Shown here piece after piece: positions 1 through 8,714 of a stretch of DNA of 64,000 nucleotides. The DNA is from Bacteroidetes bacterium 47-18 (GTDB lineage: Bacteria > Bacteroidota > Bacteroidia > Chitinophagales > Chitinophagaceae), in NCBI GenBank assembly GCA_001897155.1, contig MKSF01000022.1:1-64000 (forward strand), written 5' to 3'. The notes beneath the pieces were generated by a model, which worked only from the letters and a program-made list of their open reading frames with translations, made no database searches and was not told the origin of the DNA. Position numbers and translations under genes: made by a program. Position 1 is the first letter of the stretch; every line of letters begins with the position of its first letter.

Positions 1-34
1 TCGCAAAACTTAAGGCAACAAACCCATCCGTTTC

Positions 35-75
35 GGGAGTGCAAAGGTAATAATCTTTATCCCTATTCTCCAAAT
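35..75 (-). promoter_or_regulatory. Leftward Bacteroidota sigma promoter (module 1)
   Basis: Read on the minus strand there is a TTTG -33 element (71-74), a 21-base spacer and a perfect TAnnTTTG -7 element TACCTTTG (42-49), followed by CACTCCCG. This matches the primary sigma consensus of Bacteroidota. Transcription would run left out of the window. The same layout recurs at 245-285. Confidence 0.7.
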
Positions 76-244
76 ATTTTTAAAGGTTTTTCTAAAAAAA
101 TTTCAAAACCTAAAAACAAACTCAAAACCCACACCTCTTCACCAATCCTAAACTACACGCTATACTCCCCTAGACACTCTCTCTCATTCATACTCCGTAA
201 CTGCTACTTCCCTCCTACTCCTTAAAAACTAACTCCACACAAAG

Positions 245-285
245 GGAGCGCAAAGGTAAAAACTTTTTCTCCAAAAAACAAACTT
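245..285 (-). promoter_or_regulatory. Leftward Bacteroidota sigma promoter (module 2)
   Basis: On the minus strand there is TTTG (279-282), a 20-base spacer and TACCTTTG (251-258), followed by CGCTCCC, so it resembles module 1 around the start point. Tandem strong promoters of this form are typical upstream of rRNA operons and other heavily transcribed genes. The gene served is outside the window. Apart from these two promoters, no gene is seen in 1-533. Confidence 0.68.
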
Positions 286-533
286 TCTACTAATGTTTTT
301 GTGGAAAAAAAGGGGAAATCAAGTGGAGATAAAGCATTAGATATCTGGTAGTCAATGAATTAAGATAATTAATTGCTTTAAAGCAAAAAGCTCCGAACAG
401 CCATAGTTTATTTTACCACATTATGAACAAACTGCATTATTCTTTTTGTTTGAGCTTTTACCAAGGCGCAACCCAACAATTTGCCGGGATTTTAAATTCT
501 TTACCTTATTTTTAGCTAAGAAAACCTGATATT

Positions 534-1784
534 ATGTCCCTGAGAAACATTTTAGCCGCATTGCTTACAGCAAAAAGCGATACATCCCTACCGGAAGCAA
601 CGGAAACACCTTCCGGTAGATCCGGATCTTTAGGGAAGTCCGTCACCTACAGCCTGCTGTCCATCTGCCTGGTAGCCGCGATACTTTATACATTGCAAAG
701 TATTTTAGTACCGATACTATTTGCCATTATCCTGGCCGCTACCCTGTTCCCGCTATGCAATATCCTGGAAAAATGGCGTTTCAGCAGAGCTCTGGCATCT
801 TTAACGGCATTGGCGGTAGCGCTACTGGTGCTGGCAGGCTTCGGTTATCTGTTTGTAAGCCAGACCATTAATATAGGCAGGGACGCATCCGATATAGTAG
901 ATAAGATCCAGCAGGTGATCAGCAGAGGCGAGGTGTGGGCTAGTGAAACATTCGGGCTGTCCAGGACGGATATCGCAGCCAAGGTAAACGAACAGTTGAA
1001 TAAGGCCACTCCGCAGCTTGGAACGGCTATCTCCGGCTTTTTTGGCTCCATAGGCAGCATTGTTTCCTTGGGTATCCTGGTTCCCCTGATGATCTTTTTC
1101 TTTCTCTATTACAGGGATTTTTTCAGGGAATTCTTTGTAAGAGCCTGCTATAGCTCTTCAAGGGAAAAAGTGGAGACCACGCTTTCCAGGATCTATACTG
1201 CTCTCAAGAATTACCTGGGCGGCATGATATCTGTTATGGGCATCGTAGCTGTTCTGAATGCGGGAGGATTGCTGATCATTGGCGTGGAGCATGCCTGGTT
1301 TTTCGGCATCCTGGCTTCTTTGCTGATGCTGCTGCCCTATATCGGCATCGCGATCGGTTCCGTATTACCCGCGCTGTTCGCCCTGGCTACCAAGGACAGC
1401 TATTGGTATGCCGTGGCCGTCATCGGCTGGTTCCAGGTAGTGCAGATACTGGAAGGGAATTTTATTACACCCAATATTGTGGGCGGAAAGATCAGCTTAA
1501 ATCCCCTGGTATCTATCCTTTCCTTATTTTTCTTCAGCCTGCTGTTCGGCTTTGCCGGCATTATACTTGCATTGCCACTTATGGCCATTTTAAAGGTTAT
1601 CTTTGATACTGTACCGGAGCTGCAGCCCTATGGATTCCTGCTCAGTGAACCCGGTAAAAAGTACCTGCTCACTGCAAGGCAACGAAAAAAACAGCCTGTG
1701 CAAGCGCTTAATCCGACCTCCCAAACAAGCCCGGAAAGCGCTTCCCGGGAAACTCCGGAGGAACCTGGGAACGATATAAAGTAA
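534..1784 (+). CDS. AI-2E family transporter (YdiK/PerM-like permease)
   Basis: A 416-residue polytopic membrane protein of the AI-2E/PerM family. The N-terminus is polar for about 35 residues, then come paired hydrophobic segments (about 37-70 and 85-110), a soluble helical stretch with amphipathic repeats (about 115-165), and a C-terminal bundle of membrane helices (about 165-195 and 225-350). The C-terminal tail (about 370-416) is rich in Gln, Pro, Ser and Glu. Family members export small molecules or ions; the AI-2 name comes from one member and does not prove the substrate here. The gene stands alone between the leftward promoters and a convergent oxidoreductase. Confidence 0.85.
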   Translation: MSLRNILAALLTAKSDTSLPEATETPSGRSGSLGKSVTYSLLSICLVAAILYTLQSILVPILFAIILAATLFPLCNILEKWRFSRALASLTALAVALLVLAGFGYLFVSQTINIGRDASDIVDKIQQVISRGEVWASETFGLSRTDIAAKVNEQLNKATPQLGTAISGFFGSIGSIVSLGILVPLMIFFFLYYRDFFREFFVRACYSSSREKVETTLSRIYTALKNYLGGMISVMGIVAVLNAGGLLIIGVEHAWFFGILASLLMLLPYIGIAIGSVLPALFALATKDSYWYAVAVIGWFQVVQILEGNFITPNIVGGKISLNPLVSILSLFFFSLLFGFAGIILALPLMAILKVIFDTVPELQPYGFLLSEPGKKYLLTARQRKKQPVQALNPTSQTSPESASRETPEEPGNDIK

Positions 1785-1987
1785 AAGGAAGAGCAATAAG
1801 GTCATCGTAAGCCCAGGGTACATTCAATTAGCTGACTATCTATATATAGGAAACAATGTCCGTTCGGAATGACCGGCACCCTCGTTCCTTTATAGCTAAA
1901 GCAGATCTGAGTCGCAGAAAGGAGATTGCTCAGCAAAGCGTAACCGTAATAAAAGGTTGTTGCCTGTAAGCAGATAGTCACCTTCAA

Positions 1988-3505
1988 TTAAGCAGGGTCA
2001 TCCATGCGTTCCAGTCCTTTGACTGCCGGCGCATTCAATAAACGGCCGTTGATATTGAACCTGGAACCATGGCAGGGACAGTCCCAGGATAGTTCCGCGC
2101 TGTTCCACCTGACTTCGCACCTGGCATGGGGACAGGTACTTTTCAGGAGATGAACTTTCCCTCCGTGCTCTTTATAGACTGCATAGGAATCGCCTTCGTA
2201 TTTGACCACCTTACCTTCCCCCTCGGTGATTTCCGCCAGTGACATGACCTTTTCCATGGTGATCTTATCTTTTATAAAATCATGGATAACCGTCGCATTT
2301 TCTTTTACAAAGGCGGTAAAGCCGGCCACCGGCTTGAAGCGGCCCGGCCTGAACAGGGCTTCATACAAGCTCGTACCACTGATGATCAGATCGGATAGTA
2401 TCCTGGCACTCAGGCTGCCAAATACCATACCGTTCCCCCGGAAGCCTGTGGCTGCATACACCCGGCCATCACTCCCCGGTAATATGCCTATAGACGGTAA
2501 CCCGTCAGCCGGCTCATAATACTGGCTTGACCAGCTATACTCTACCCTGTCTATATCAAAGTATTGCCTGCAATAGTTCTCCAGGTTGGAAAAGCAGGCG
2601 CCTGTATCTTCTGCATGTCCTGTCTTATGATCTTCTCCGCCTGCGATAAGAAGCTCCCTTCCATCGATCACATGGCTGCGATAATAATGATAAGGATCTT
2701 CCAGGTCATAGCCCAGCTCTTTCGGATAATTGTTGCCCTTTAATGAAAATGCGATAGCATAACTGCGGTAGGGAGCTGTGGTAAAGTGCAGTATATTAAT
2801 ACCCGGCGGGATATGCGTCGCATAGACAGCATGCCGGGCTTTGACAGTTCCCATAGTCGTCTGCAGGTAAACAATATCCTCCTTTTCCTCGTGGCGCTCA
2901 CACAGGCAACCTTCCACGATCCTCCCTCCTGCATTTTTAAAAATCCCGCATAGGCCCCTGATATATTTAATGGGATGAAATTGTGCCTGGTCCCTGATCT
3001 CCACCGCTTTCCGGAATGGAATCGGATAGGATATGTCTTGTATGTATTGCATCTCATGCCCTACCTTCGCAGCTCCTTCAACCATATCCGCGAGTGTCTG
3101 CTCCTGCTTTTCATTCAAAGCAAAAAGCTGTGCCGTCTTTTTTTCATAGTCACAGTCCAGGTTGTGCTCCAGCACGTTCCGCTCTATGATCTGCAGGGCT
3201 TCCTTACCTGCCCTGGCCAGGAGCCTGGCATTTTCCAGCCCGAACTTATCAATAGCTTCCTTATAGGTCGTATCAAAAAAATCATTCAGGTGCGCCGTAG
3301 TGCCGCCGGATGTACCAAAGCCAATATTATTGGCTTCCAGGATAATACATTTTTTCCCGCTACGCTGCAGCTCACAGGCGGTAGTGACCCCGGTAATGCC
3401 GCCGCCTATAACAGCTACGTCAAATATTTCTTCCGTAATAGCGTCAGCAGCAAACCGTTTGATTTCCTCTTGCCATATGCTTTTTCTGGCTCCGTCTCTA
3501 AACAT
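1988..3505 (-). CDS. FAD-dependent oxidoreductase with C-terminal Rieske domain
   Basis: A 505-residue two-domain protein. The N-terminal DAO-type FAD domain has the dinucleotide-binding motif VIGGGITG at about residues 32-39, followed by EANNIGFGTSGG. The C-terminal Rieske domain has the two 2Fe-2S ligand boxes CPHARC (about 458-463) and CPCHGSRF (about 476-483), with the Cys and His ligands all present. This is the common 'FAD-dependent oxidoreductase/Rieske' family found widely in bacteria, with a soluble amine- or amino-acid-oxidase-like fold; the substrate is unknown. No signal peptide is seen. The protein ends 24 residues after the second box, so the Rieske domain is compact. Confidence 0.88.
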   Translation of the reverse strand: MFRDGARKSIWQEEIKRFAADAITEEIFDVAVIGGGITGVTTACELQRSGKKCIILEANNIGFGTSGGTTAHLNDFFDTTYKEAIDKFGLENARLLARAGKEALQIIERNVLEHNLDCDYEKKTAQLFALNEKQEQTLADMVEGAAKVGHEMQYIQDISYPIPFRKAVEIRDQAQFHPIKYIRGLCGIFKNAGGRIVEGCLCERHEEKEDIVYLQTTMGTVKARHAVYATHIPPGINILHFTTAPYRSYAIAFSLKGNNYPKELGYDLEDPYHYYRSHVIDGRELLIAGGEDHKTGHAEDTGACFSNLENYCRQYFDIDRVEYSWSSQYYEPADGLPSIGILPGSDGRVYAATGFRGNGMVFGSLSARILSDLIISGTSLYEALFRPGRFKPVAGFTAFVKENATVIHDFIKDKITMEKVMSLAEITEGEGKVVKYEGDSYAVYKEHGGKVHLLKSTCPHARCEVRWNSAELSWDCPCHGSRFNINGRLLNAPAVKGLERMDDPA

Positions 3506-3581
3506 ACTTTTATTTTAGCTTCAATGATGATCTTAAAGAATGACTGCGATACTCCTGCACTCCTTACCCCTGCACAACTAT

Positions 3582-3854
3582 TCATTTACGAAACATCCTG
3601 GGATTTCTGTGTTTGCGGTCGTGCCCGTTGGTTTTGACGATCTTATTATAAATACCCATTAGCAGAAACGGGCTCACCCATTGACCAAAGAACAGCGCAA
3701 GGTGTGATTTTTTCATGAGCTTCATAGATAAAGACAAGGATATGGCGCCTATAGCGGTCCAGAGAAAAACGTCGGACGGAACTCTTGAGGTCACTGCTTC
3801 TATATTTTTGGCTACAGGGCCTTCCTGCGGGGTGTTCTGATGTTTAGTATCCAT
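3582..3854 (-). CDS. Small hypothetical membrane protein
   Basis: A 90-residue protein with a polar N-terminus, one or two hydrophobic segments (about 28-45 and 50-70) and a very basic C-terminus. It has the composition of a real small membrane protein and lies 76 bases upstream of the FAD/Rieske gene on the same strand, so co-transcription is possible. No domain recognised. Confidence 0.55.
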   Translation of the reverse strand: MDTKHQNTPQEGPVAKNIEAVTSRVPSDVFLWTAIGAISLSLSMKLMKKSHLALFFGQWVSPFLLMGIYNKIVKTNGHDRKHRNPRMFRK

Positions 3855-4411
3855 AGTTTGAGAATTGATTAAGTGTTACGGAAATATTTAAAGAAGGTAT
3901 TGCTAAAAACAAGCCAAAACAGGACAGGTCTGCTAATCAGCAGGTTACCCGATCGCAGCCACGCTATTTGTAGATTTTATTCCTCAATATGAGTAAGCGT
4001 CTATCTACAGCATCATTTTTATGCTATCAATATGAAAGGATCAGAACGCACGGGATGGTACTGCATTTCGCGAGAAAGAAGTGAATAAAAAAAAGAAGGC
4101 AGGTCCTTGCAGGTATAATGGCCCCCGGACATTTTCCGGGTGCGCCAAGGCTCAAAAAAGCAACCACCGGCTTTCACCGGTGGTTGTTCCATAACAAGGT
4201 CTCTATGCTTGCCATGTGTTTTTTTCCAATACAAGATTACTGTATTAGCGGAGAATGACAAAGACATTTAAAAGTACATTAGTAAACAATTAACTTGCGT
4301 TTATGTTTTACCTGGTGAAATGCGGGTAAAGGTCGTCGTAACTTCATACGGCTTTTATATCGCCGGTACCGGCGCCGCGGGATAATTTTAATTCATAAAA
4401 ATCTTACAATT
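3855..4411. other. Intergenic region with no convincing gene
   Basis: A 557-base gap between a minus-strand small membrane gene and a plus-strand lipoprotein gene. An open frame at 4019-4267 (minus) has no recognisable composition and contains a strong hairpin, so it is not called. The notable contents are the hairpin at 4161-4186 and a smaller one (CCCGGA/TCCGGG, 4124-4140). Confidence 0.5.
4152..4187 (-). terminator. Rho-independent terminator-like hairpin (minus strand)
   Basis: Perfect 10-bp stem CAACCACCGG (4161-4170) / CCGGTGGTTG (4177-4186) with a 6-base loop. On the minus strand it is followed by C and a run of six T. No gene is recognised just upstream on the minus strand, so it may end a small transcript from this gap. 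Confidence 0.5.
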
Positions 4412-4879
4412 ATGAAAAAGCACTTATTTCTTATTGCCATTGCCGGCATACTGACTGCCTGCAATAATGAAACTCCGGGAGAGCAACACATGGATAATAC
4501 CGGAGCAACAACACAGCCCACCACCCATGATGCAGATGCGCTTTATGGAAAGGAATGGCACCTGCTATCCCTGAACGGTAAACCAATACAGTACGATACG
4601 ACCTTTCCCAAGCAGGCATATATGATGTTCAACAATGACAAGAAGAGCGTTTCCGGCAATTTAGGCTGTAATGGATTCGGGGGTAATATAGTTTATTCCG
4701 GCAATAACGGGATCGCGATTTCCGACATCGTCTCTACACAGATGGCCTGTCCTAATTTAGATATTGAAAATGACTTCAGCGATGCCTTAAGGAGTGCCGC
4801 CAGCTATTCTATAGCGCAGCATATGCTTTCCCTTCATAATAACAAGGGAGAGGTTATCGCGCAACTGGAAACAAGGTAG
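4412..4879 (+). CDS. META domain-containing lipoprotein (HslJ-like)
   Basis: A 155-residue lipoprotein. The signal peptide ends in a lipobox (LTAC, Cys at residue 16). The rest is a META domain: 'EWHLLSLNGKPI' at the start, then the hallmark GCNGFGG and STQMACP motifs. HslJ/META proteins are envelope proteins linked to stress and novobiocin resistance in E. coli; the exact role in Bacteroidota is not established. Monocistronic, with no partner gene close by. Confidence 0.85.
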   Translation: MKKHLFLIAIAGILTACNNETPGEQHMDNTGATTQPTTHDADALYGKEWHLLSLNGKPIQYDTTFPKQAYMMFNNDKKSVSGNLGCNGFGGNIVYSGNNGIAISDIVSTQMACPNLDIENDFSDALRSAASYSIAQHMLSLHNNKGEVIAQLETR

Positions 4880-5066
4880 CCTTCCTGGCAATACTCTCAG
4901 GCAGGCCTCTTCATTAACGGAAGCTGCCTGCCTGAATTTTATAATTGCCGCCAGGATCATTCTGCAGGAATATAGCCAAAAGGCGAATGAATTGTCAGGT
5001 TCGTAACGGCTTATATCTACCAGGTATTAAAGCCGGAACAGGCGGGTATGTAATACGTAGCCGCTG

Positions 5067-5663
5067 CTATGATCCTGTATCCAGTTGGTGCTGTCGTAAT
5101 ATGTATTTGCCGATGATATCGTATTCCATGTTCACGACCGACCCGGGCTGCAGGTATTGCAGGTTTGTATGCTCAAAGGTATAGGGGATGATCGCCACGG
5201 TCACGTGATTGCCTACGCAGTTGAATGCCGTCAGGCTTACGCCATTGATACATATGGAGCCTTTTTCGATGACCAGCGCCCGGTAGGCTGAAGGGTATTC
5301 AAATGTGTATTCCGTGCTGCCGTCCTTCGCTTCCAGGCCCACACATACTGCTGTACTGTCCACGTGCCCCTGCACGATATGCCCGTCCAGCCTGCTGCCC
5401 ATGATCATAGCGCGCTCCAGGTTGATCACATCACCCGTGCGGTAGCCGGCAATATTGGTCTTCCGCACCGTTTCCGCAATAGCGGTCACCGTGTACTCGT
5501 CCCCGTCAATAGCTACTACTGTGAGGCAAATGCCGTTATGAGATACGGACTGGTCTATTTTAAGCTCTTTGGTAATCCCGGATGCTACGGTAAGATGAAT
5601 ATTATCCTGCTCTTTTCTGATCGCTGTGACAGTGCCTAAAGTCTCAATAATTCCCGTGAACAT
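5067..5663 (-). CDS. ribE: Riboflavin synthase, alpha subunit
   Basis: A 198-residue protein of usual length for this enzyme, which converts two 6,7-dimethyl-8-ribityllumazine molecules to riboflavin and a pyrimidinedione in the cytosol. It begins with the canonical MFTGIIETLGTV and has the two internally repeated lumazine-binding halves, with matching motifs SVSHNGICLTV (first half) and GSICINGVSLTA (second half). It is the last gene of a minus-strand cluster; its start codon is one base from the stop of the upstream binding-protein gene, which suggests co-transcription. No FMN riboswitch is visible because the gene is internal to the cluster. Confidence 0.93.
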   Translation of the reverse strand: MFTGIIETLGTVTAIRKEQDNIHLTVASGITKELKIDQSVSHNGICLTVVAIDGDEYTVTAIAETVRKTNIAGYRTGDVINLERAMIMGSRLDGHIVQGHVDSTAVCVGLEAKDGSTEYTFEYPSAYRALVIEKGSICINGVSLTAFNCVGNHVTVAIIPYTFEHTNLQYLQPGSVVNMEYDIIGKYILRQHQLDTGS

Positions 5664-5664
5664 A

Positions 5665-6831
5665 CTATTTGGGTTCTATAAGTGTAAAAATGCCGTTGTT
5701 ATATTTATAAATATACAAGAACTGGTTCTCAAAATAGTTAATATGCCCGTTGTCGCCTTTTACCGCCTGTATCTCGTAAGGCGTATAGGGACTGTCGATA
5801 TTATCATATTTTGAATACTGGAATCCCGTGCCGTATTTTTTCAGGATACTGCCATACCATACGATCAGCTCATATCCGCGGTAGACCATATCATTGGCCG
5901 GCTTATTATAGACCTCCTGGTAACGGGTGTTTATTTTTTTGACAAAGGCTGTATTATTATCAAAGTGGTACGGGGCGGTATAATAATAGGTTATATTGGG
6001 ATTTGCATGACCTTTGATCATAGGGTTCAGGTATAATGTCGGCATACCGAACACCTCTACCTGGTAATTGGTGGGGATCCTTGTCAGCACTTTCAGTATT
6101 TCCGTGGTTTTCTGGGGATTCAGCTCATTCACAAAGATAACGGTAGGCTCATCCGGGCTCAGTTGCCGGGTAATGCTGCTGACGTCAAAAGGCGCAAAGC
6201 TCAGGTCATAGCTGACCACGTTCTTATCCCCGGATAATCCTTTCTTGATATCCTGGGTATTTTCCTTCGCTTTATCAAATATGATGATCTTCTTATTTTT
6301 GGGAAATACGGATTTGCTGTACCTGGTAAAGGCAGCGATATTGGTATTTAAGGTAGGCTGCACGATGTGGAAATATTCATTTTCCTCCACATTGCCGCTG
6401 AAGGGAGAAATAGCGGAAACAAAGTTGATCTGGTGCTCTCTGGCGAACCGGGCGATATCTTCCACCACCTTCCCGCTGGCGGGCGCTATGATCAGGTCGG
6501 CCTGCTTCAGCTCGCGGGAATAGGCAAAATTATCAAATGTCTGCATATTGGTCTGGTCAAACATATGCACCTGCACATCCAGCATTACCGGCTCATTATC
6601 CAGTTGTTCGAGCCCCAGCCTGATACCTTCGTAAAAGCTCATCAGGGGACGTCCCTTTTCAGTTTTCAACTGCGCTTCATCTACCGGAAGCACGATACTG
6701 ATATTATAGCGTTCTTTTTTCTGGGAAGTATGGCGACCGCTGCTGTCGGTTTTCTTTTTCTGCGCGCTCAGGTCCGGATGAGTACAGGTTAATGCAGCAA
6801 GGGAAAATAATAAGAATAGATGTTTACTCAT
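5665..6831 (-). CDS. Periplasmic binding protein type 1-like (ABC substrate-binding fold)
   Basis: A 388-residue secreted protein. A hydrophobic signal ends near 'LSAQ' (about residue 23), followed by a basic linker, then a type 1 periplasmic-binding (leucine/isoleucine/valine-binding or receptor-ligand) fold: 'ISIVLPVDE', 'FYEGIRLGLEQL' and 'IIAPASGKVVEDIARFAREHQI'. In many Bacteroidota this domain is fused behind LysM repeats in a single protein. Here the LysM part is the separate gene immediately upstream (36 bases away), so the two probably work together at the cell wall. No ABC permease or ATPase is nearby, so a transport role is not supported. Confidence 0.7.
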   Translation of the reverse strand: MSKHLFLLFSLAALTCTHPDLSAQKKKTDSSGRHTSQKKERYNISIVLPVDEAQLKTEKGRPLMSFYEGIRLGLEQLDNEPVMLDVQVHMFDQTNMQTFDNFAYSRELKQADLIIAPASGKVVEDIARFAREHQINFVSAISPFSGNVEENEYFHIVQPTLNTNIAAFTRYSKSVFPKNKKIIIFDKAKENTQDIKKGLSGDKNVVSYDLSFAPFDVSSITRQLSPDEPTVIFVNELNPQKTTEILKVLTRIPTNYQVEVFGMPTLYLNPMIKGHANPNITYYYTAPYHFDNNTAFVKKINTRYQEVYNKPANDMVYRGYELIVWYGSILKKYGTGFQYSKYDNIDSPYTPYEIQAVKGDNGHINYFENQFLYIYKYNNGIFTLIEPK

Positions 6832-6867
6832 TGTATGCAGCGTTCTAAATGCTCTTTAGAGGAAAGG

Positions 6868-7698
6868 TTATTTAAAAAAAATATTACAGAAAAACTGGGA
6901 GCTCTGTGCCTGAAGCTCGCTGACAGCATTGTCGCTGAGCACCAGCACAGCCTTCTGGTATTGCTCCAGGTTGGGTATGGCGCCTATGATCCTGGCATAG
7001 ACACTTTTATTATTCAGGGGATTGCTGACCTTGACAATGGTACCTTTGGCCAGCGTATTGTGAAAGGCATAATATACGCCCGGCTTCAGCGCGCTGTTGG
7101 CGGCATAGAATACGACCAGGCCGTTCTCCTGCTGCTCCTCAGCCGTTCCGGAATGGTATAATGACTGGAATTCGGGCACGGGTTCTGCAGGTGCCATGTC
7201 CTGCGGCAGCGCTTCATCCTTTATGGTTTTATTCCTTAACACATCCGAAGTATTGGATTGGGGCGTGTATTTCACCCATCCGAGGATCAGCTCCTGCCCG
7301 TTCCTGATATTGGGCGTAGGCAGGTCATTCCAGGTCTGCAGCATGCTCTGCCGCACATTCATCCTGCGCGACAGGATGATCAGGGTCTCATTATTGGTCA
7401 CCTTATAATATAGCGGCTGGCTGCTGCCGGCTACCGGCGCTTCCAGGTAATTGACCTTGGTAACGGGGATATATACTACATCCCCGTTGCTAAAGCCTTT
7501 TTTATAGAGTGTATTATTAACATTGGCGATATCCGCCAGCGCTATGTGATACATCCTGCTTAAAGAAAATATGGTCTGATTATTAGTAATGGTATGCGCG
7601 ATAAAAGGTTTCTGGTTGATAGTGGTCACCCATATCTTATCCTGGGCCCATACCGGGACCTGAAGCAGGAGCAGCAGTATTACCAATAATTTCTTCAT
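6868..7698 (-). CDS. LysM repeat protein with RlpA-like C-terminal domain
   Basis: A 276-residue secreted protein. Signal peptide (residues 1-18, ending VWAQ). Two LysM peptidoglycan-binding modules follow: about 32-82 (HTITNNQTIFSLSRMY...) and about 96-142 (YKVTNNETLIILSRRM...). The C-terminal 90 residues resemble an RlpA-like double-psi beta-barrel (GLVVFYAANSALKPG, GTIVKVSNPLNNKSVYARI). A periplasmic, cell-wall-attached protein is expected. It sits between a lipoprotein gene (14-base gap) and the binding-fold protein (36-base gap). Confidence 0.78.
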   Translation of the reverse strand: MKKLLVILLLLLQVPVWAQDKIWVTTINQKPFIAHTITNNQTIFSLSRMYHIALADIANVNNTLYKKGFSNGDVVYIPVTKVNYLEAPVAGSSQPLYYKVTNNETLIILSRRMNVRQSMLQTWNDLPTPNIRNGQELILGWVKYTPQSNTSDVLRNKTIKDEALPQDMAPAEPVPEFQSLYHSGTAEEQQENGLVVFYAANSALKPGVYYAFHNTLAKGTIVKVSNPLNNKSVYARIIGAIPNLEQYQKAVLVLSDNAVSELQAQSSQFFCNIFFK

Positions 7699-7712
7699 TT
7701 GTCGGATTTTGG

Positions 7713-8537
7713 TTATTTAATAGGTTCCTGTAAGGCCAGCCTGGACGAACGCGACACGGATGTATTGTCCCCGCTTAATACGTTACCTGCAGTATCAACA
7801 AGCGACAGGGTCACTTTCAGCTCTCCCATGGGCGCATATTTGATAAACATAGGCTGCCAGCTATCCAGATTGAATTCCTGCTGGTTGATCTGTACCTTTA
7901 CTTTCAGGTTCTGGTTGGTCAGGTTGGTATTCCATAAGTAGAAATCCAGCAGCAGGTTATCCGTATTCTCTTTGCCTACATAATCGCCTTTGGGCCTGCT
8001 GTAGAATATCATCGGTGTCTGGGGGATCTCCAGGTTCTCTATCTTACCGGATTTACCTACTTTAAAGTGAAGCAGCTGTGCCGCCGGCTTATGCTTCAGC
8101 GATTCGTGGTAAGAACGGGATAAAAAAGACATTACATACTGCGGCTGATCCAGTGGTATGGTAAAGGTATGGGTAGGCTCATATAAGGCGGTATAAGGCC
8201 CGTTATTAAGTATAAAGTGGATATGCTGGCCGTCTTTGGAATTATTGCATCCTTTGGTGGCAGCATCCGGGGTTTGCGATTTGAGCTCGTAATTACCCAC
8301 CTTATAGTCTATGGTGATCTTTGCGGAATCCGTACCCTGAAGCTCTGCCTTGATGTCGGCAATGCTCAGGGAAGCATTATCAAACGCAGGACTGGGATTG
8401 TCAAACGGGGAAAGACTTATTTCTTTGGAATCCGGAGTAGTGGCAACGGTATTATCGGGCGTCTGGGTATCATTACAGGAATTGAATGCAACCAGCCCGG
8501 AAAGAAGACCACCGACTACTAATAATTTTGAGTTCAT
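7713..8537 (-). CDS. Hypothetical lipoprotein
   Basis: A 274-residue protein counted from the ATG at 8537, chosen over an upstream ATG (8591) because it directly precedes a signal peptide and lipobox (AFNSC, Cys near 21). The mature part is beta-rich with conserved-looking GQHIHFILNNGPYTALYEP and FYSRPKGDYVG segments. The HIH motif and beta-sandwich pattern suggest a ligand- or surface-binding envelope lipoprotein, but no family is recognised with certainty. It is the first gene of the cluster running to ribE and is divergent from yicC. Confidence 0.65.
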   Translation of the reverse strand: MNSKLLVVGGLLSGLVAFNSCNDTQTPDNTVATTPDSKEISLSPFDNPSPAFDNASLSIADIKAELQGTDSAKITIDYKVGNYELKSQTPDAATKGCNNSKDGQHIHFILNNGPYTALYEPTHTFTIPLDQPQYVMSFLSRSYHESLKHKPAAQLLHFKVGKSGKIENLEIPQTPMIFYSRPKGDYVGKENTDNLLLDFYLWNTNLTNQNLKVKVQINQQEFNLDSWQPMFIKYAPMGELKVTLSLVDTAGNVLSGDNTSVSRSSRLALQEPIK

Positions 8538-8714
8538 AAAATGTAGTTTTTCTGTTTTAACCAAAAAATTCAAAAAAAGTTTTAATACCACAAGGTAATA
8601 AATAATGGTGTAAAATTAACAAAATATGTGCAACGGGCTTAAAATACGGATCAAACATTATTATTGATAGCATTTATTAAATAAACCGATTAACTTTGGT
8701 CTTCAAAAAATAAG

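Noticed and set aside
4019-4267. Open minus-strand frame of 82 codons
   Set aside because: It spans a perfect terminator hairpin and has no recognisable protein composition or ribosome site.
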